Shown in pieces: positions 22,708 through 30,353 of a DNA stretch of 41,083 bases. Source of the stretch: a bacterium (GTDB lineage: Bacteria; Bacillota; Clostridia; Oscillospirales; Oscillospiraceae); NCBI GenBank assembly GCA_019424865.1, contig JAHYYS010000011.1:1-41083 (forward strand), given 5' to 3'. The position numbers and the translations under genes are program-made. The notes below the pieces were generated by a model that saw only the letters and a program-made list of their open reading frames with translations, ran no database searches and was not told where the DNA came from. Every line of letters begins with the position of its first letter. Within the stretch, counting starts at the first letter, position 1.

Positions 22708-23088
22708 TTACTCAGATTCCTGCTGCGCGTTGTGGGTATGGCGCTTGAGACACTGAAAGGTCTCCTCACTGATGTCGTGCTCAATTTTGCAGGCGTCCTC
22801 CGCGGCAACCTCCGGGGAGACGCCCAGACGGATCAGCCACTGGGTCAGAAAGCGGTGGCGCTCATAGATGCTCTGGGCAACCGCCTCGCCCGCCTGTGTC
22901 AGCTCCAGACGGCCGTCCTTTTCCATGGTGATATAGCCGCTGGAGCGCAGGATGGACATGGCGCGGCTGATGGAGGGCTTGGAGTAGCCCAGGTACTGCA
23001 CAACATCAATAGAACGCACCGTCCCCTTCTGCTGGCGCAGCGCCAGGATGGCCTCCAAATAGTCCTCGCCGGACTGATGCAGAGCCAT
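22708..23088 (-). CDS. DtxR/MntR-family metal-dependent repressor
   Basis: This 126-residue protein has a winged helix (about residues 5-65) and a dimerisation/metal domain. The metal-site motif DACKIEH gives C100, E103 and H104. In that position B. subtilis MntR has Glu and DtxR has Cys, so iron as well as manganese is possible. It lacks the SH3-like third domain, as MntR does. GGAGG precedes its ATG, 42 bases after the mreB stop, so the two may be co-transcribed. Targets could include metal transporters elsewhere; the ATPase promoter repeat at 8734 is worth testing. Confidence 0.9.
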   Translation of the reverse strand: MALHQSGEDYLEAILALRQQKGTVRSIDVVQYLGYSKPSISRAMSILRSSGYITMEKDGRLELTQAGEAVAQSIYERHRFLTQWLIRLGVSPEVAAEDACKIEHDISEETFQCLKRHTHNAQQESE

Positions 23089-23130
23089 GAAACCGCCTCC
23101 TTTCCAGCCCCGGACGCAAGAACGGGGCGC

Positions 23131-24165
23131 TTAATAGTTCATCTGCTTGCGGCGGGAGAGGTTCATGGTGCCGTCCTGCATCTGGTCCAGGCTGTCCAGG
23201 CTCTTGCCGGTGCCATAGGCCACGCAGGAGATGGCGTCCTCCGCCACATGGGTCTCGATGCCGGTGTGGGACTCGATGAGCTTGTCAAAGCCCCACAGCA
23301 GGGAGCCGCCGCCCGTCATGACAATGCCGTTGGTGGAGATGTCGGCCACCAGCTCGGGAGGCGTGCGCTCCAGCACGCCGTGGATGGCCTCCAGAATGCG
23401 GCTGGATACCTCTTCAAAGGCCTCGATCATCTCGCTGGAGGAGACGGAGAACACCCGGGGCAGACCGGTCATCAGGCAGCGGCCCTTGATCTCCATGGTG
23501 ACCTCCTCCGGACGGGGGAAGACGCAGCCGATGGTCATTTTCAGCTCCTCGGCGGTACGGTCGCCGATGAGCACGTTGTGCTTGCGGCGGATATATTTCA
23601 CCACAGCCTCGTCAAACTTGTCGCCGGCGGTTTTGATGGAGGCGGACTCCACCACGCCGCCCAGAGAGATCACCGCGATGTCGGCGGTGCCGCCGCCGAT
23701 GTCCACCACCATGTGGCCGTCGGGCTTGGTGATGTCGATGCCGGCGCCGATGGCGGCGGCCACCGGCTCCTCGATGAGATAGGCCCGGCGGGCGCCGGCC
23801 TGGATGCCCGCGTCCACCACGGCGCGCTCCTCCACCTCGGTGATGCCCGAGGGGACGCAGATGAGCAGGCGGGGCTTGAAGAGGGAGAAGGTGGTGACCT
23901 TGCGGATAAATTCCTTCAGCATGCGCTCGGTCATGTCATAGTCGGAGATGACGCCCTCACGCAGGGGACGCATGGCCACAATGTTGCCGGGGGTACGGCC
24001 CAGCATGGCCTGGGCCTCGGTGCCCACCTTCAGCAGCTTGCCGGTGTTTTTGTCAATGGCCACCACAGAGGGCTCGCGCAGGACGACGCCCTTGCCCTTG
24101 ATGTATACCAAGACGGAAGCGGTACCCAGATCGATACCGATGTCCTTGCAAAATAAATTCATCAT
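23131..24165 (-). CDS. mreB: Rod shape-determining protein MreB (or Mbl)
   Basis: This 344-residue bacterial actin forms filaments under the membrane and guides cell wall synthesis. Actin-fold motifs are visible: IGIDLGTASVLVY (phosphate 1), VVDIGGGTADIAVI (phosphate 2) and MTGGGSLLWG (adenosine). AAGGTGG precedes the ATG. No mreC or mreD follows, as in many genomes with several MreB paralogues, so it may be a stand-alone copy such as Mbl or MreBH. A strong promoter lies 150 bases upstream, at the end of comF. Confidence 0.94.
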   Translation of the reverse strand: MMNLFCKDIGIDLGTASVLVYIKGKGVVLREPSVVAIDKNTGKLLKVGTEAQAMLGRTPGNIVAMRPLREGVISDYDMTERMLKEFIRKVTTFSLFKPRLLICVPSGITEVEERAVVDAGIQAGARRAYLIEEPVAAAIGAGIDITKPDGHMVVDIGGGTADIAVISLGGVVESASIKTAGDKFDEAVVKYIRRKHNVLIGDRTAEELKMTIGCVFPRPEEVTMEIKGRCLMTGLPRVFSVSSSEMIEAFEEVSSRILEAIHGVLERTPPELVADISTNGIVMTGGGSLLWGFDKLIESHTGIETHVAEDAISCVAYGTGKSLDSLDQMQDGTMNLSRRKQMNY

Positions 24166-24209
24166 AATTTGCCACCTTAAAAAATCAGTATTTCAGTTCA
24201 ACGGTTAAA

Positions 24210-24222
24210 GGTTATTATAACC
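24210..24222. promoter_or_regulatory. Palindrome in the mreB leader
   Basis: GGTTAT-T-ATAACC is a perfect 13-base inverted repeat. It lies between the strong upstream promoter and the mreB start and contains a TATAAT on the minus strand, so it could be a second -10 box or an operator. Confidence 0.4.
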
Positions 24223-24315
24223 ACAGCGGCAGGGGTTATTGCCGCCGGGTATGGTCCAAAAAACGGGAAACCCGGGCTGAAAACGGAGATATTTCCAAAA
24301 TTCCCAGTCTACTTT

Positions 24316-24344
24316 ATTATAGCCGCAGAAGCGGCGCATTTCAA
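24316..24344 (-). promoter_or_regulatory. Strong promoter of mreB
   Basis: On the minus strand TTGAAA (complement of 24339-24344) and TATAAT (complement of 24316-24321) are spaced by 17. The -35 box overlaps the stop codon region of comF. The leader to the mreB start is about 145 bases. Confidence 0.8.
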
Positions 24345-25045
24345 CCGTTTTTTCTATTAATTTTTGCGTCTGGGGCCGGCTCCCAGCGGGCCGGCCCGGC
24401 CTGGGCCAGGGTCAGGCAGAAGACCTGGGCCGCCCCGGCCTGACGCAGCAGACGGGCGCACTCGCTGAGGGTGGAACCGGAGGTGACCACATCGTCCACC
24501 AGCACCACCCGCTTCCCCGCCAGGTCGATTTGGGGCAGCAGGGCATAGGCCCCCAGGGCGTTGGCCCGGCGGGCGCTCTCTCCCTCCAGACTGGACTGGG
24601 GCCGGGTGTGGCGCACCTTCTTCAGGGTGGGGACCAGAGGGACGTTCAGGCGCTGCCCCGCGCGGCGGGCCAGCAGCCTGGCCTGATCGAAGCCCCGTTC
24701 CCGCAGACGCCTGGAGCTCAGCGGCGCCCAGGTGAGCAGATCGGGGGCCTGGGACAGGTGGTCCGTCAGGCACTGGGCCATCAGCAGGCCGAAGGGCGCG
24801 CCGTAGGCCGGGACGGGGGTGAACTTATAGCGCTGCACCGCCTCCCGCACCTGGTCCCGGTAGGCCAGGGGGGAGAAACACCCGTCGGCAAACTCCACCT
24901 TCCGCTCCGCCCCCTGGCCGGACAGCCAGGGCAGGGCCGGCTGGCAGGCGGGACAGACGGGGGCGCGGGGATCGTCCAGAATTTTCTGGCAGAAGGGACA
25001 TTTGGGCGGAAACAGCAGGTCCAGAAGGGCCGTTCCCGGATTCAT
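24341..25045 (-). CDS. comF: ComF-family phosphoribosyltransferase-like protein
   Basis: This 234-residue protein has an N-terminal zinc ribbon (CPFC near 16-19 and CPAC near 31-34) and a C-terminal phosphoribosyltransferase fold with the motif VVLVDDVVTSGST. ComF is needed for natural DNA uptake in B. subtilis, where it acts on the inner side with the ComFA helicase. No comFA is seen here. Its start overlaps the upstream ribbon-helix-helix gene by 4 bases (ATGA), showing translational coupling. Confidence 0.93.
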   Translation of the reverse strand: MNPGTALLDLLFPPKCPFCQKILDDPRAPVCPACQPALPWLSGQGAERKVEFADGCFSPLAYRDQVREAVQRYKFTPVPAYGAPFGLLMAQCLTDHLSQAPDLLTWAPLSSRRLRERGFDQARLLARRAGQRLNVPLVPTLKKVRHTRPQSSLEGESARRANALGAYALLPQIDLAGKRVVLVDDVVTSGSTLSECARLLRQAGAAQVFCLTLAQAGPARWEPAPDAKINRKNG

Positions 25046-25224
25046 TCCGGGTCCTCCGGGGGGATGGGGCCGTGCTCCTGTTCAAAGGCCCGGATGCAGG
25101 ACAAAATCAGGTAATATGCCTGCCCGTTGATGGTCCGGCCCTCGTAATTGGCGATATAGCGCAGCTTTCTGTGGATCTCCGGGCTGACCCGCAGGCCGAT
25201 GTTTTTCACTTCTTTCTGATTCAT
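25042..25224 (-). CDS. Small ribbon-helix-helix-like protein coupled to comF
   Basis: This 60-residue protein starts MNQKEVKNIGLRVSPEIH, a pattern (short beta strand, then RKLRYIANYEGRTING helices) typical of Arc/MetJ-type DNA-binding proteins. I chose ATG 25224 because AGGAG precedes it; the frame extends to 25305 but through a hairpin and with no ribosome site. It overlaps comF by ATGA. A regulator of competence is a possible reading but is only inference. Confidence 0.75.
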   Translation of the reverse strand: MNQKEVKNIGLRVSPEIHRKLRYIANYEGRTINGQAYYLILSCIRAFEQEHGPIPPEDPE

Positions 25225-25239
25225 CCGTAAAACTCCTAT

Positions 25240-25263
25240 CCCGCACAGGGGTGCCTGTGCGGG
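25240..25263 (-). promoter_or_regulatory. Hairpin in the leader of the RHH-comF operon
   Basis: CCCGCACAGG (25240-25249) pairs with CCTGTGCGGG (25254-25263), a perfect 10-bp stem with a GGTG loop just upstream of the AGGAG of the RHH gene. It may be an operator or a translational control hairpin. TACAAT (complement of 25268-25273) could be the -10 box. Confidence 0.5.
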
Positions 25264-25271
25264 ACTATTGT

Positions 25272-25370
25272 ATTCAATTTGCAAACAATAAAAGATAATG
25301 TGCATGCTTTTGCATGCACATTATCTTTTCCGGCTTGTCGAAAAGCCCTCCCGCAGGAATCAAATTGAAT
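25272..25370. repeat. Nested inverted repeats between RHH and XRE genes
   Basis: Outer arms ATTCAATTTG (25272-25281) and CAAATTGAAT (25361-25370) are perfect inverted repeats enclosing the 18-bp hairpin at 25290-25329. The 99-base unit looks like a small MITE-like or dispersed palindromic element. Another hairpin, GTCATTTCCG/CGGAAATGAC (25373-25382 with 25396-25405), follows directly. Confidence 0.45.
25290..25329 (-). terminator. 18-bp hairpin terminator downstream of the XRE gene
   Basis: A perfect 18-bp stem (25290-25307 with 25312-25329, loop TTTT) begins with AAAA and ends with TTTT. It can end transcription in either direction, and probably ends that of the XRE-DUF3796 operon. Confidence 0.75.
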
Positions 25371-25425
25371 CCGTCATTTCCGGCGGCGTGTACGTCGGAA
25401 ATGACACCTCTACCGGCGGAGGGGG

Positions 25426-25629
25426 CTACTCCGCCTCAAAGGTGAAGATCTCCTCCACCGTGCAGCCGAACACATGGGCGATGTCCATGGCCAGCTTCAG
25501 GGAGGGGTTATAGCGGCCGTTTTCCAGGTTTCCGATGGTCTCCCGCCGCACCCCCACCTTCTGGGCCAGCTCCTCCTGGCTCAGCCGGTCCCGGGCCCGC
25601 AGCTCCCGGATGCGGGTTTTCAGCTTCAT
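25426..25629 (-). CDS. Small XRE-family regulator
   Basis: This 67-residue Cro-like protein is almost entirely a helix-turn-helix (LSQEELAQKVGVRRETIGNLENGRYNPSLKLAMDIA). Its ATG overlaps the stop of the DUF3796 gene by 4 bases. Pairs of a small XRE regulator with a DUF3796-like membrane protein are frequent in Clostridia, where the regulator probably controls its own operon. Confidence 0.9.
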   Translation of the reverse strand: MKLKTRIRELRARDRLSQEELAQKVGVRRETIGNLENGRYNPSLKLAMDIAHVFGCTVEEIFTFEAE

Positions 25630-25979
25630 TCCAGACCCCTCATTTCTTTTACCTCCAGCCAGGTGTGGTACAGGCAGAAGAAAATCAAGGCGGCGGCGAA
25701 GCTGAGCCCCAGGGCAAAGGGGATTGGATTGGCTGCCGGGGCCAGGAGGTAGCGGCCCAGCATCAGGAGGGGGAAGAGGCCCACCTCCAGGATGAAGGCC
25801 CAGGTGGCCGCCCGGCGCAGGGTGAGCAGGAACAGCTCGTCCGGCTGTACCCAGAAGTACCGGATGAAGTAGAAAAAGCCTGCAAAGCCGATGAAATCGT
25901 GGTTCCCGGTGGGGAAGTACAGCAGAGCGGCCAGAGCGGGGAGGGCCAGCAGGCCCATGGGGTTGAAGGAATGTTTCAT
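25626..25979 (-). CDS. DUF3796-like membrane protein
   Basis: This 117-residue protein has four hydrophobic segments: two near residues 8-35 (with an F/G/Y-rich stretch around FIGFAGFFYFIRYF), then two between 55 and 105. It resembles DUF3796 proteins; the function is unknown. I chose ATG 25979 because AAAGGAG precedes it; the frame extends to 26006 without support. It is the first gene of the pair with the XRE regulator. Confidence 0.72.
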   Translation of the reverse strand: MKHSFNPMGLLALPALAALLYFPTGNHDFIGFAGFFYFIRYFWVQPDELFLLTLRRAATWAFILEVGLFPLLMLGRYLLAPAANPIPFALGLSFAAALIFFCLYHTWLEVKEMRGLE

Positions 25980-26006
25980 GACAGGTGCTCCTTTCTGTTG
26001 ATACAA

Positions 26007-26075
26007 ATTTCGCTCTTTATGTGATGTATTTTTATCTTATGAGCGAAATATACCACATGCAGAAGGGGATGTCAA
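26007..26075 (-). promoter_or_regulatory. Promoter and operator of the DUF3796-XRE operon
   Basis: On the minus strand TTGACA (complement of 26070-26075) and TATATT (complement of 26047-26052) are spaced by 17. ATTTCGCTC (26007-26015) and GAGCGAAAT (26041-26049) are perfect 9-bp inverted arms next to the -10 box, a likely site for the XRE protein. Confidence 0.75.
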
Positions 26076-26133
26076 GAGGGAAACCCATAAAAATGGACGG
26101 GCGGCGGGAAATTTTCCGGGTCCCGTTTTCCGG

Positions 26134-26162
26134 TCATATCCCGGGGCCTGTCCTCATAGGAT
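26134..26162 (+). promoter_or_regulatory. Candidate sigma-E promoter of the spoIIIA operon
   Basis: TCATAT (26134-26139), a 15-base spacer and CATAGGAT (26155-26162) match the mother-cell sigma-E pattern (roughly TCATATT / CATACAAT, spacing 14-15). In B. subtilis the spoIIIA operon depends on sigma E. The start codon follows 25 bases later. Confidence 0.65.
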
Positions 26163-26186
26163 GGAGACAAAGGTCGGTGGACAGGC

Positions 26187-27098
26187 ATGAAGATACAATC
26201 TGGAGCAGAGGCTTACCGCCAGGCGGCGCAGGTGCTGCCCAGGCGGCTGCGGCAGGAGGCCCTCGGGCTGCCGCAAGAGGAGCAGGAACAGGCGGAGGAG
26301 CTGCGGCTGCGGGCGGGCTGGCCCATGACGGCGGTGCTGCCGGAGGGGGAGCGCCCCGTGGGCGGGCCCCCGGTGGAGCCGGAGGAGCTGGAGCAGCTGG
26401 TGGAAATCGCCAGCCGGGCCTCGGTTCACGCGGTGCTGGAGCAGATCCGCCGGGGATATCTCACCGTGGCGGGGGGACACCGCATCGGCCTGTGCGGCAC
26501 GGCGGTGATGGAGGGGGGCGGCATCCACGCCCTGCGGAGCCTGTCCTCCGCCAACCTGCGGATTGCCCGGCAGGTTCCGGGGGCGGCGCGGCCGGTTCTG
26601 GGGGCCCTTTGTCCCGGGGGGCGGCTGGAGAGTACGCTGATTCTGGCGCCGCCGGGACAGGGGAAAACCACCCTGCTGCGGGACATCATCCGCCGGGTCT
26701 CCGAGGGGGAGGGCTGTCTGCCCCTGCGGGTGGCGGTGGCGGACGAGCGGGGGGAGGTGGCGGCTTTGTACGGCGGCCGGCCCCAGCTGGATGTGGGGCG
26801 GCGCACCGATGTGGCGGAGGGCTGTCCCAAGGCCCAGGGCCTGATGCTGCTGCTGCGGGCCATGAATCCCCAGGTGCTGGCGGTGGATGAGATTACCGCG
26901 CCGGAGGACGCGGCGGCGCTGCGCACCGCCGCCGGGTGCGGCGTAACCCTGCTGGCCACCGCCCACGGGGCGGGGCGGGAGGACCTGACCCGGCGGCCCC
27001 TGTACCGGGGACTGCTGGAGGAGGGCATGTTCCGCAGGCTGGTGGAGATCACCCGGCGGGAGGGCCGCCGGGAATACCGGGTGGAGGAGCTGAAGTAA
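26187..27098 (+). CDS. spoIIIAA: Stage III sporulation protein AA
   Basis: This 303-residue ATPase (B. subtilis form 307) resembles secretion ATPases and powers the channel between mother cell and forespore. Walker A APPGQGKTT is near residues 153-161 and a Walker B-like VLAVDEIT near 230. It is the first gene of the complete operon AA-AH, with a candidate sigma-E promoter directly upstream. The ATG at 26187 follows a modest purine stretch (AAAGG) at greater than usual distance. Confidence 0.96.
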   Translation: MKIQSGAEAYRQAAQVLPRRLRQEALGLPQEEQEQAEELRLRAGWPMTAVLPEGERPVGGPPVEPEELEQLVEIASRASVHAVLEQIRRGYLTVAGGHRIGLCGTAVMEGGGIHALRSLSSANLRIARQVPGAARPVLGALCPGGRLESTLILAPPGQGKTTLLRDIIRRVSEGEGCLPLRVAVADERGEVAALYGGRPQLDVGRRTDVAEGCPKAQGLMLLLRAMNPQVLAVDEITAPEDAAALRTAAGCGVTLLATAHGAGREDLTRRPLYRGLLEEGMFRRLVEITRREGRREYRVEELK

Positions 27099-27099
27099 C

Positions 27100-27609
27100 A
27101 TGGTACAGCTGTTGGGAGCGGTATTGGTGGCGGCGGGGTGCGCCTGGCTGGGCTTTGGCGCGGCGGCGTCCCTGAGCCGGAGGGCGGAGGGGCTGGAGGA
27201 CATGGCGTCGGCCCTGGCCCTGCTGGAGCGGGAGCTGGAGTTGGGGGCGCCCCCTCTGCCCGCGCTGATGGAGGAGCTGGCCCGGCGGGCCCCGGAGGGG
27301 GCAAGCCCCATGTTCCGGGGCTGCTGTCAGGGGCTGGAGCGGCTGGACGAGGAGGACTTTTCCAGCCTATGGCGGCGGCTGGCCGCCGGGTGCGATGATC
27401 TGGGCCGGGAGGGGCAGGCCTGCCTGGCCCGGCTGGGGGATGTGCTGGGGCGGTATGACGCCCGGGAGCAGCGGCAGGCGGTGGCCGCGGTGCGGCTGCG
27501 TCTGGAGGAGCTGGCCGACCAAAGCCGCGCAGAGCGCCGCAGCCAGGGGCGGGTGTACCAGACCCTGGGGCTGTCGGGCGGGGCCTTTTTGATTATTCTA
27601 CTGCTGTAA
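27100..27609 (+). CDS. spoIIIAB: Stage III sporulation protein AB
   Basis: This 169-residue protein has one N-terminal and one C-terminal hydrophobic segment and a helical domain between, like a GspF-type secretion platform protein. It begins one base after the AA stop. It belongs to the SpoIIIA-SpoIIQ channel at the mother cell-forespore membrane. Identification rests on size and operon position together with helical patterns (LERELELGAPPLPALMEEL). Confidence 0.93.
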   Translation: MVQLLGAVLVAAGCAWLGFGAAASLSRRAEGLEDMASALALLERELELGAPPLPALMEELARRAPEGASPMFRGCCQGLERLDEEDFSSLWRRLAAGCDDLGREGQACLARLGDVLGRYDAREQRQAVAAVRLRLEELADQSRAERRSQGRVYQTLGLSGGAFLIILLL

Positions 27610-27635
27610 CAGCGGGTACGAAAGAGGGTTTTCCT

Positions 27636-27830
27636 GTGGATGTGGATCTCATTTTTAAAATCGCGGCCATCGGAATTCTGGTGGCGGTACTCAACCAGGT
27701 GCTCAGCCGGGCGGGCCGGGACGAGCAGGCGATGATGACCACCCTGGCCGGGCTGGTGGTGGTGCTGATGATGGTGGTCCGGGAGATTGCCAGCCTGTTC
27801 GACATGGTCAAGACCCTGTTCAATTTATAG
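27636..27830 (+). CDS. spoIIIAC: Stage III sporulation protein AC
   Basis: This 64-residue protein has two hydrophobic spans separated by a short loop containing SRAGRDEQAMM, typical of SpoIIIAC. It is a small subunit in the membrane part of the sporulation channel. The frame begins MDVDLIFKIAAIGI, with GTG 27636 as start. Two bases separate it from AD. Confidence 0.94.
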   Translation: MDVDLIFKIAAIGILVAVLNQVLSRAGRDEQAMMTTLAGLVVVLMMVVREIASLFDMVKTLFNL

Positions 27831-27832
27831 AG

Positions 27833-28222
27833 ATGGAGGCGATGGCCAGAATTGCCGCGGCGGCGGTGGCGGCGGCAGCCCTGGGGGCGGTGCTGCGGAA
27901 GAGCGCGCCCGAGCTGGCCCTTCTGCTGGCTGTGGCCGCCGGGGTTTGGATTGTGTTTGCGGCGGCGGACGGCCTGCGGTCGGTGGCGGCGCTCATCGCC
28001 GAGCTCACCGGGATGGCGGGGCTGTCGGAGGAGCTGCTGGAGCCGGTGGTCAAAACGGTGGCGTTGTCCGTGCTGACCAAGGTGACGGCGGAGGTGTGCC
28101 GCTCGGCGGGAGAGAGCGGGCTGGCGGCCTTTGTGGAGACGGCGGGGGCGGTGCTGGCCCTGGCGGTGGCGGTCCCCCTGATTCGGGCGGTGACGGTCCT
28201 TGTGGCGGAGATGCTTCAATGA
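27833..28222 (+). CDS. spoIIIAD: Stage III sporulation protein AD
   Basis: This 129-residue protein has about three or four hydrophobic spans and a conserved KVTAEVCRSAGESGLA segment. It is partner of AC in the membrane complex. Its TGA overlaps the ATG of spoIIIAE by four bases. Confidence 0.94.
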   Translation: MEAMARIAAAAVAAAALGAVLRKSAPELALLLAVAAGVWIVFAAADGLRSVAALIAELTGMAGLSEELLEPVVKTVALSVLTKVTAEVCRSAGESGLAAFVETAGAVLALAVAVPLIRAVTVLVAEMLQ

Positions 28223-29292
28223 AACAGATGATGACAGCGGCCCTGCTGGCCGCAGTGATGCTGCTCTCCGCCCCGGCGGCCCTGGGGGCGGAGCTGACCA
28301 TTCCGGGGGAGGACGAGCTGTGGGAACAGGCCGGGGAGTACGGCGTGACCCAGGGCACGCAGCTGGACCAGGGGCTGTCCAAACTGCTGACGGATGCCCT
28401 CAGCCAGATTACGGGGCTGTTTCAGGCCAGCCTGGCCACCGGAGCCAAGCTGATGGCGGTGGTGCTGCTGTGCGCCCTGGCGCAGGGGGCCCAGGGGGGA
28501 GACAAGGGGGACGGGCTGCGGGCGGTGGAGATCGCGGGGGCGCTGTCCATTACCGCCCTGACCATGACCGATATGGCGGCCATGATTGGGATGGGGCGGG
28601 AGGCCATCGGCCGGATGGATCTGTTTGCCCAGACCCTGCTGCCCGTGATGGCGGTGCTCACCGCCGCCACCGGCGGCATTACCGCCGCGGCAGCCCGGCA
28701 GGGGGCCACGGTGCTCTTCTCCCAGCTGCTGATCGGCGCCATGGATCAGCTGCTGATTCCCCTGGTCTACGCCTACGTGGCGGTGAGCTGTGCCCACGCG
28801 GCGGTGGGCAGTCCGGGGCTGGCCAAGCTGGCCGGCCTGATGAAGGGGGCGGTTACCTTTCTTCTGACTGCTTTCCTGCTGGCCTTCGTGGGGTATCTCA
28901 CGGCCAGCGGCGCCATTGCCGGCAGCGTGGACGCGTCGGCGGTCAAGGCGGCCAAGCTGGCCATCTCCCGGGCCATTCCGGTGGTGGGGGGGATCCTGGC
29001 CGACGCGTCGGAGACCGTGCTGGCCGGGGTGGGCGTGCTGCGGGGCAGCGTGGGGGTGGCAGGGCTTCTGGTGGTGCTGGCCATCTGCCTGACCCCCTTC
29101 CTGCGCCTGGCCCTGCAGTATCTGGTGTATAAGGGGACAGCCGCCCTGTGCGCGCTGGTGGCCCAGCCCCGGCTCAGCCAGCTGATTGACGCCATCGGCG
29201 GAGCATTCGGGCTGGTGCTGGGGATGACAGGGGCGTCGGCCCTGGTGCTGCTGGTGAGCGTGGTGTCGGCTGTGTCGGGGGTGACGGCATGA
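28219..29292 (+). CDS. spoIIIAE: Stage III sporulation protein AE
   Basis: This 357-residue protein has a signal peptide (about residues 1-23, ending ALGA) and a long, very hydrophobic region of several spans. This is the SpoIIIAE pattern; the B. subtilis form has about 400 residues. ATG 28219 overlaps the AD stop; the frame stays open far upstream in another gene, so that part is not used. Its end overlaps AF by four bases. Confidence 0.94.
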   Translation: MKQMMTAALLAAVMLLSAPAALGAELTIPGEDELWEQAGEYGVTQGTQLDQGLSKLLTDALSQITGLFQASLATGAKLMAVVLLCALAQGAQGGDKGDGLRAVEIAGALSITALTMTDMAAMIGMGREAIGRMDLFAQTLLPVMAVLTAATGGITAAAARQGATVLFSQLLIGAMDQLLIPLVYAYVAVSCAHAAVGSPGLAKLAGLMKGAVTFLLTAFLLAFVGYLTASGAIAGSVDASAVKAAKLAISRAIPVVGGILADASETVLAGVGVLRGSVGVAGLLVVLAICLTPFLRLALQYLVYKGTAALCALVAQPRLSQLIDAIGGAFGLVLGMTGASALVLLVSVVSAVSGVTA

Positions 29293-29783
29293 TGGAGGCG
29301 GGACGGACGTGGCTGCTGTCGGTGCTGGTTACCTGCGTGCTGTGCGCGGCGGCGGACGGCCTGATGCCGCCCGGCGGCGTCAGGCAGGTGGGCAGGCTGA
29401 TGTGCGGGCTGGTGCTGCTGTGGGCCATCCTGTCGCCGGCAGTCCGCCTGGGCGGGGTGGACGCCGGGCAGTGGCTGGAGGACTATCTCGCCGGCCTGGA
29501 GCTGCGGGAGAGCGAGCTGGAGGAACAGGTGGGAAATGGAATGAAAAGCATCATAGAGCAGGAAACTGCCGCATATATTGTGGACAAGGCGGCTGAGATG
29601 GGCCTGACCTGCACCGCCCGGGTGAGCTGCCAGGCGGCGGAGGGGGGCGTGTATGTGCCCAGTCAGACGCAGGTGGCGGGGGTCCTCTCCCAGGCGGAGC
29701 GGGATCAGATATCCCAGATGATTCAGGCGGATCTGGGGGTCCCCGCACAGCGGCAGTTCTATTATGAGGAGGGACTGCCGTGA
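29289..29783 (+). CDS. spoIIIAF: Stage III sporulation protein AF
   Basis: This 164-residue protein has two N-terminal hydrophobic spans (about 6-25 and 36-55) and a soluble domain that, in the family, resembles ring-forming secretion proteins. It is shorter than the B. subtilis form (about 206). It overlaps AE and AG by four bases each. Confidence 0.93.
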   Translation: MMEAGRTWLLSVLVTCVLCAAADGLMPPGGVRQVGRLMCGLVLLWAILSPAVRLGGVDAGQWLEDYLAGLELRESELEEQVGNGMKSIIEQETAAYIVDKAAEMGLTCTARVSCQAAEGGVYVPSQTQVAGVLSQAERDQISQMIQADLGVPAQRQFYYEEGLP

Positions 29784-30292
29784 AAAAGAAGTGGCTGGAA
29801 CAGCTTCAGAAGTGGAGGGGGGCGCTGGGAAAGTATCAATATGTGGCGCTGGTGGCGGCGGTGGGGGTGATCCTGATGCTGCTGCCGGCGGGCGGCACGG
29901 AGGAGCCGGCCGTCCAGGAGCCCCAGGCCGGGGAGGAGACCTTTGACCTGGAGGAATTCGAGGGGAAGCTGGAGGAGGTCCTCTCCCAGGTGGAGGGGGC
30001 GGGGGAGACCCAGGTGGTGCTGACCCTGGCCGGAGGAAGCCGCCAGGTGCTGGCCCAGGATACCCAGCGGGATGCGGATGGGGGAGGCTCCACCACCGTC
30101 GTGACAGTGGGGCGGGGGTCAGGCAGCCAGGAGGCCCTGCCCCTTCAGACGGTGGCCCCGGAGTTCCGGGGGGCGCTGGTGGTGTGCCCGGGCGGCGGGG
30201 ATCCCCAGGTGAAGCTGAGACTGATTGAGGCCGTGTCCGCCCTGACCGGGCTGGGGGCCAGCCGGGTCTCCGTGTGTCAGGGCGGCGGCTGA
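29780..30292 (+). CDS. spoIIIAG: Stage III sporulation protein AG
   Basis: This 170-residue protein has one span (about 21-40) and an external domain that in B. subtilis forms a large ring. Its start is GTG 29780, overlapping the AF stop. It has the acidic FDLEEFEGKLEEVLSQVEGAG segment conserved in the family. It is shorter than the B. subtilis form (about 229), lacking part of the beta-crown insert. Confidence 0.94.
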   Translation: MKKKWLEQLQKWRGALGKYQYVALVAAVGVILMLLPAGGTEEPAVQEPQAGEETFDLEEFEGKLEEVLSQVEGAGETQVVLTLAGGSRQVLAQDTQRDADGGGSTTVVTVGRGSGSQEALPLQTVAPEFRGALVVCPGGGDPQVKLRLIEAVSALTGLGASRVSVCQGGG

Positions 30293-30353
30293 GCCGGCGG
30301 GTTTGTGGTTTCAATTGTGACAATCTATTATTTCAATCAGGGAGGAATCAAGT

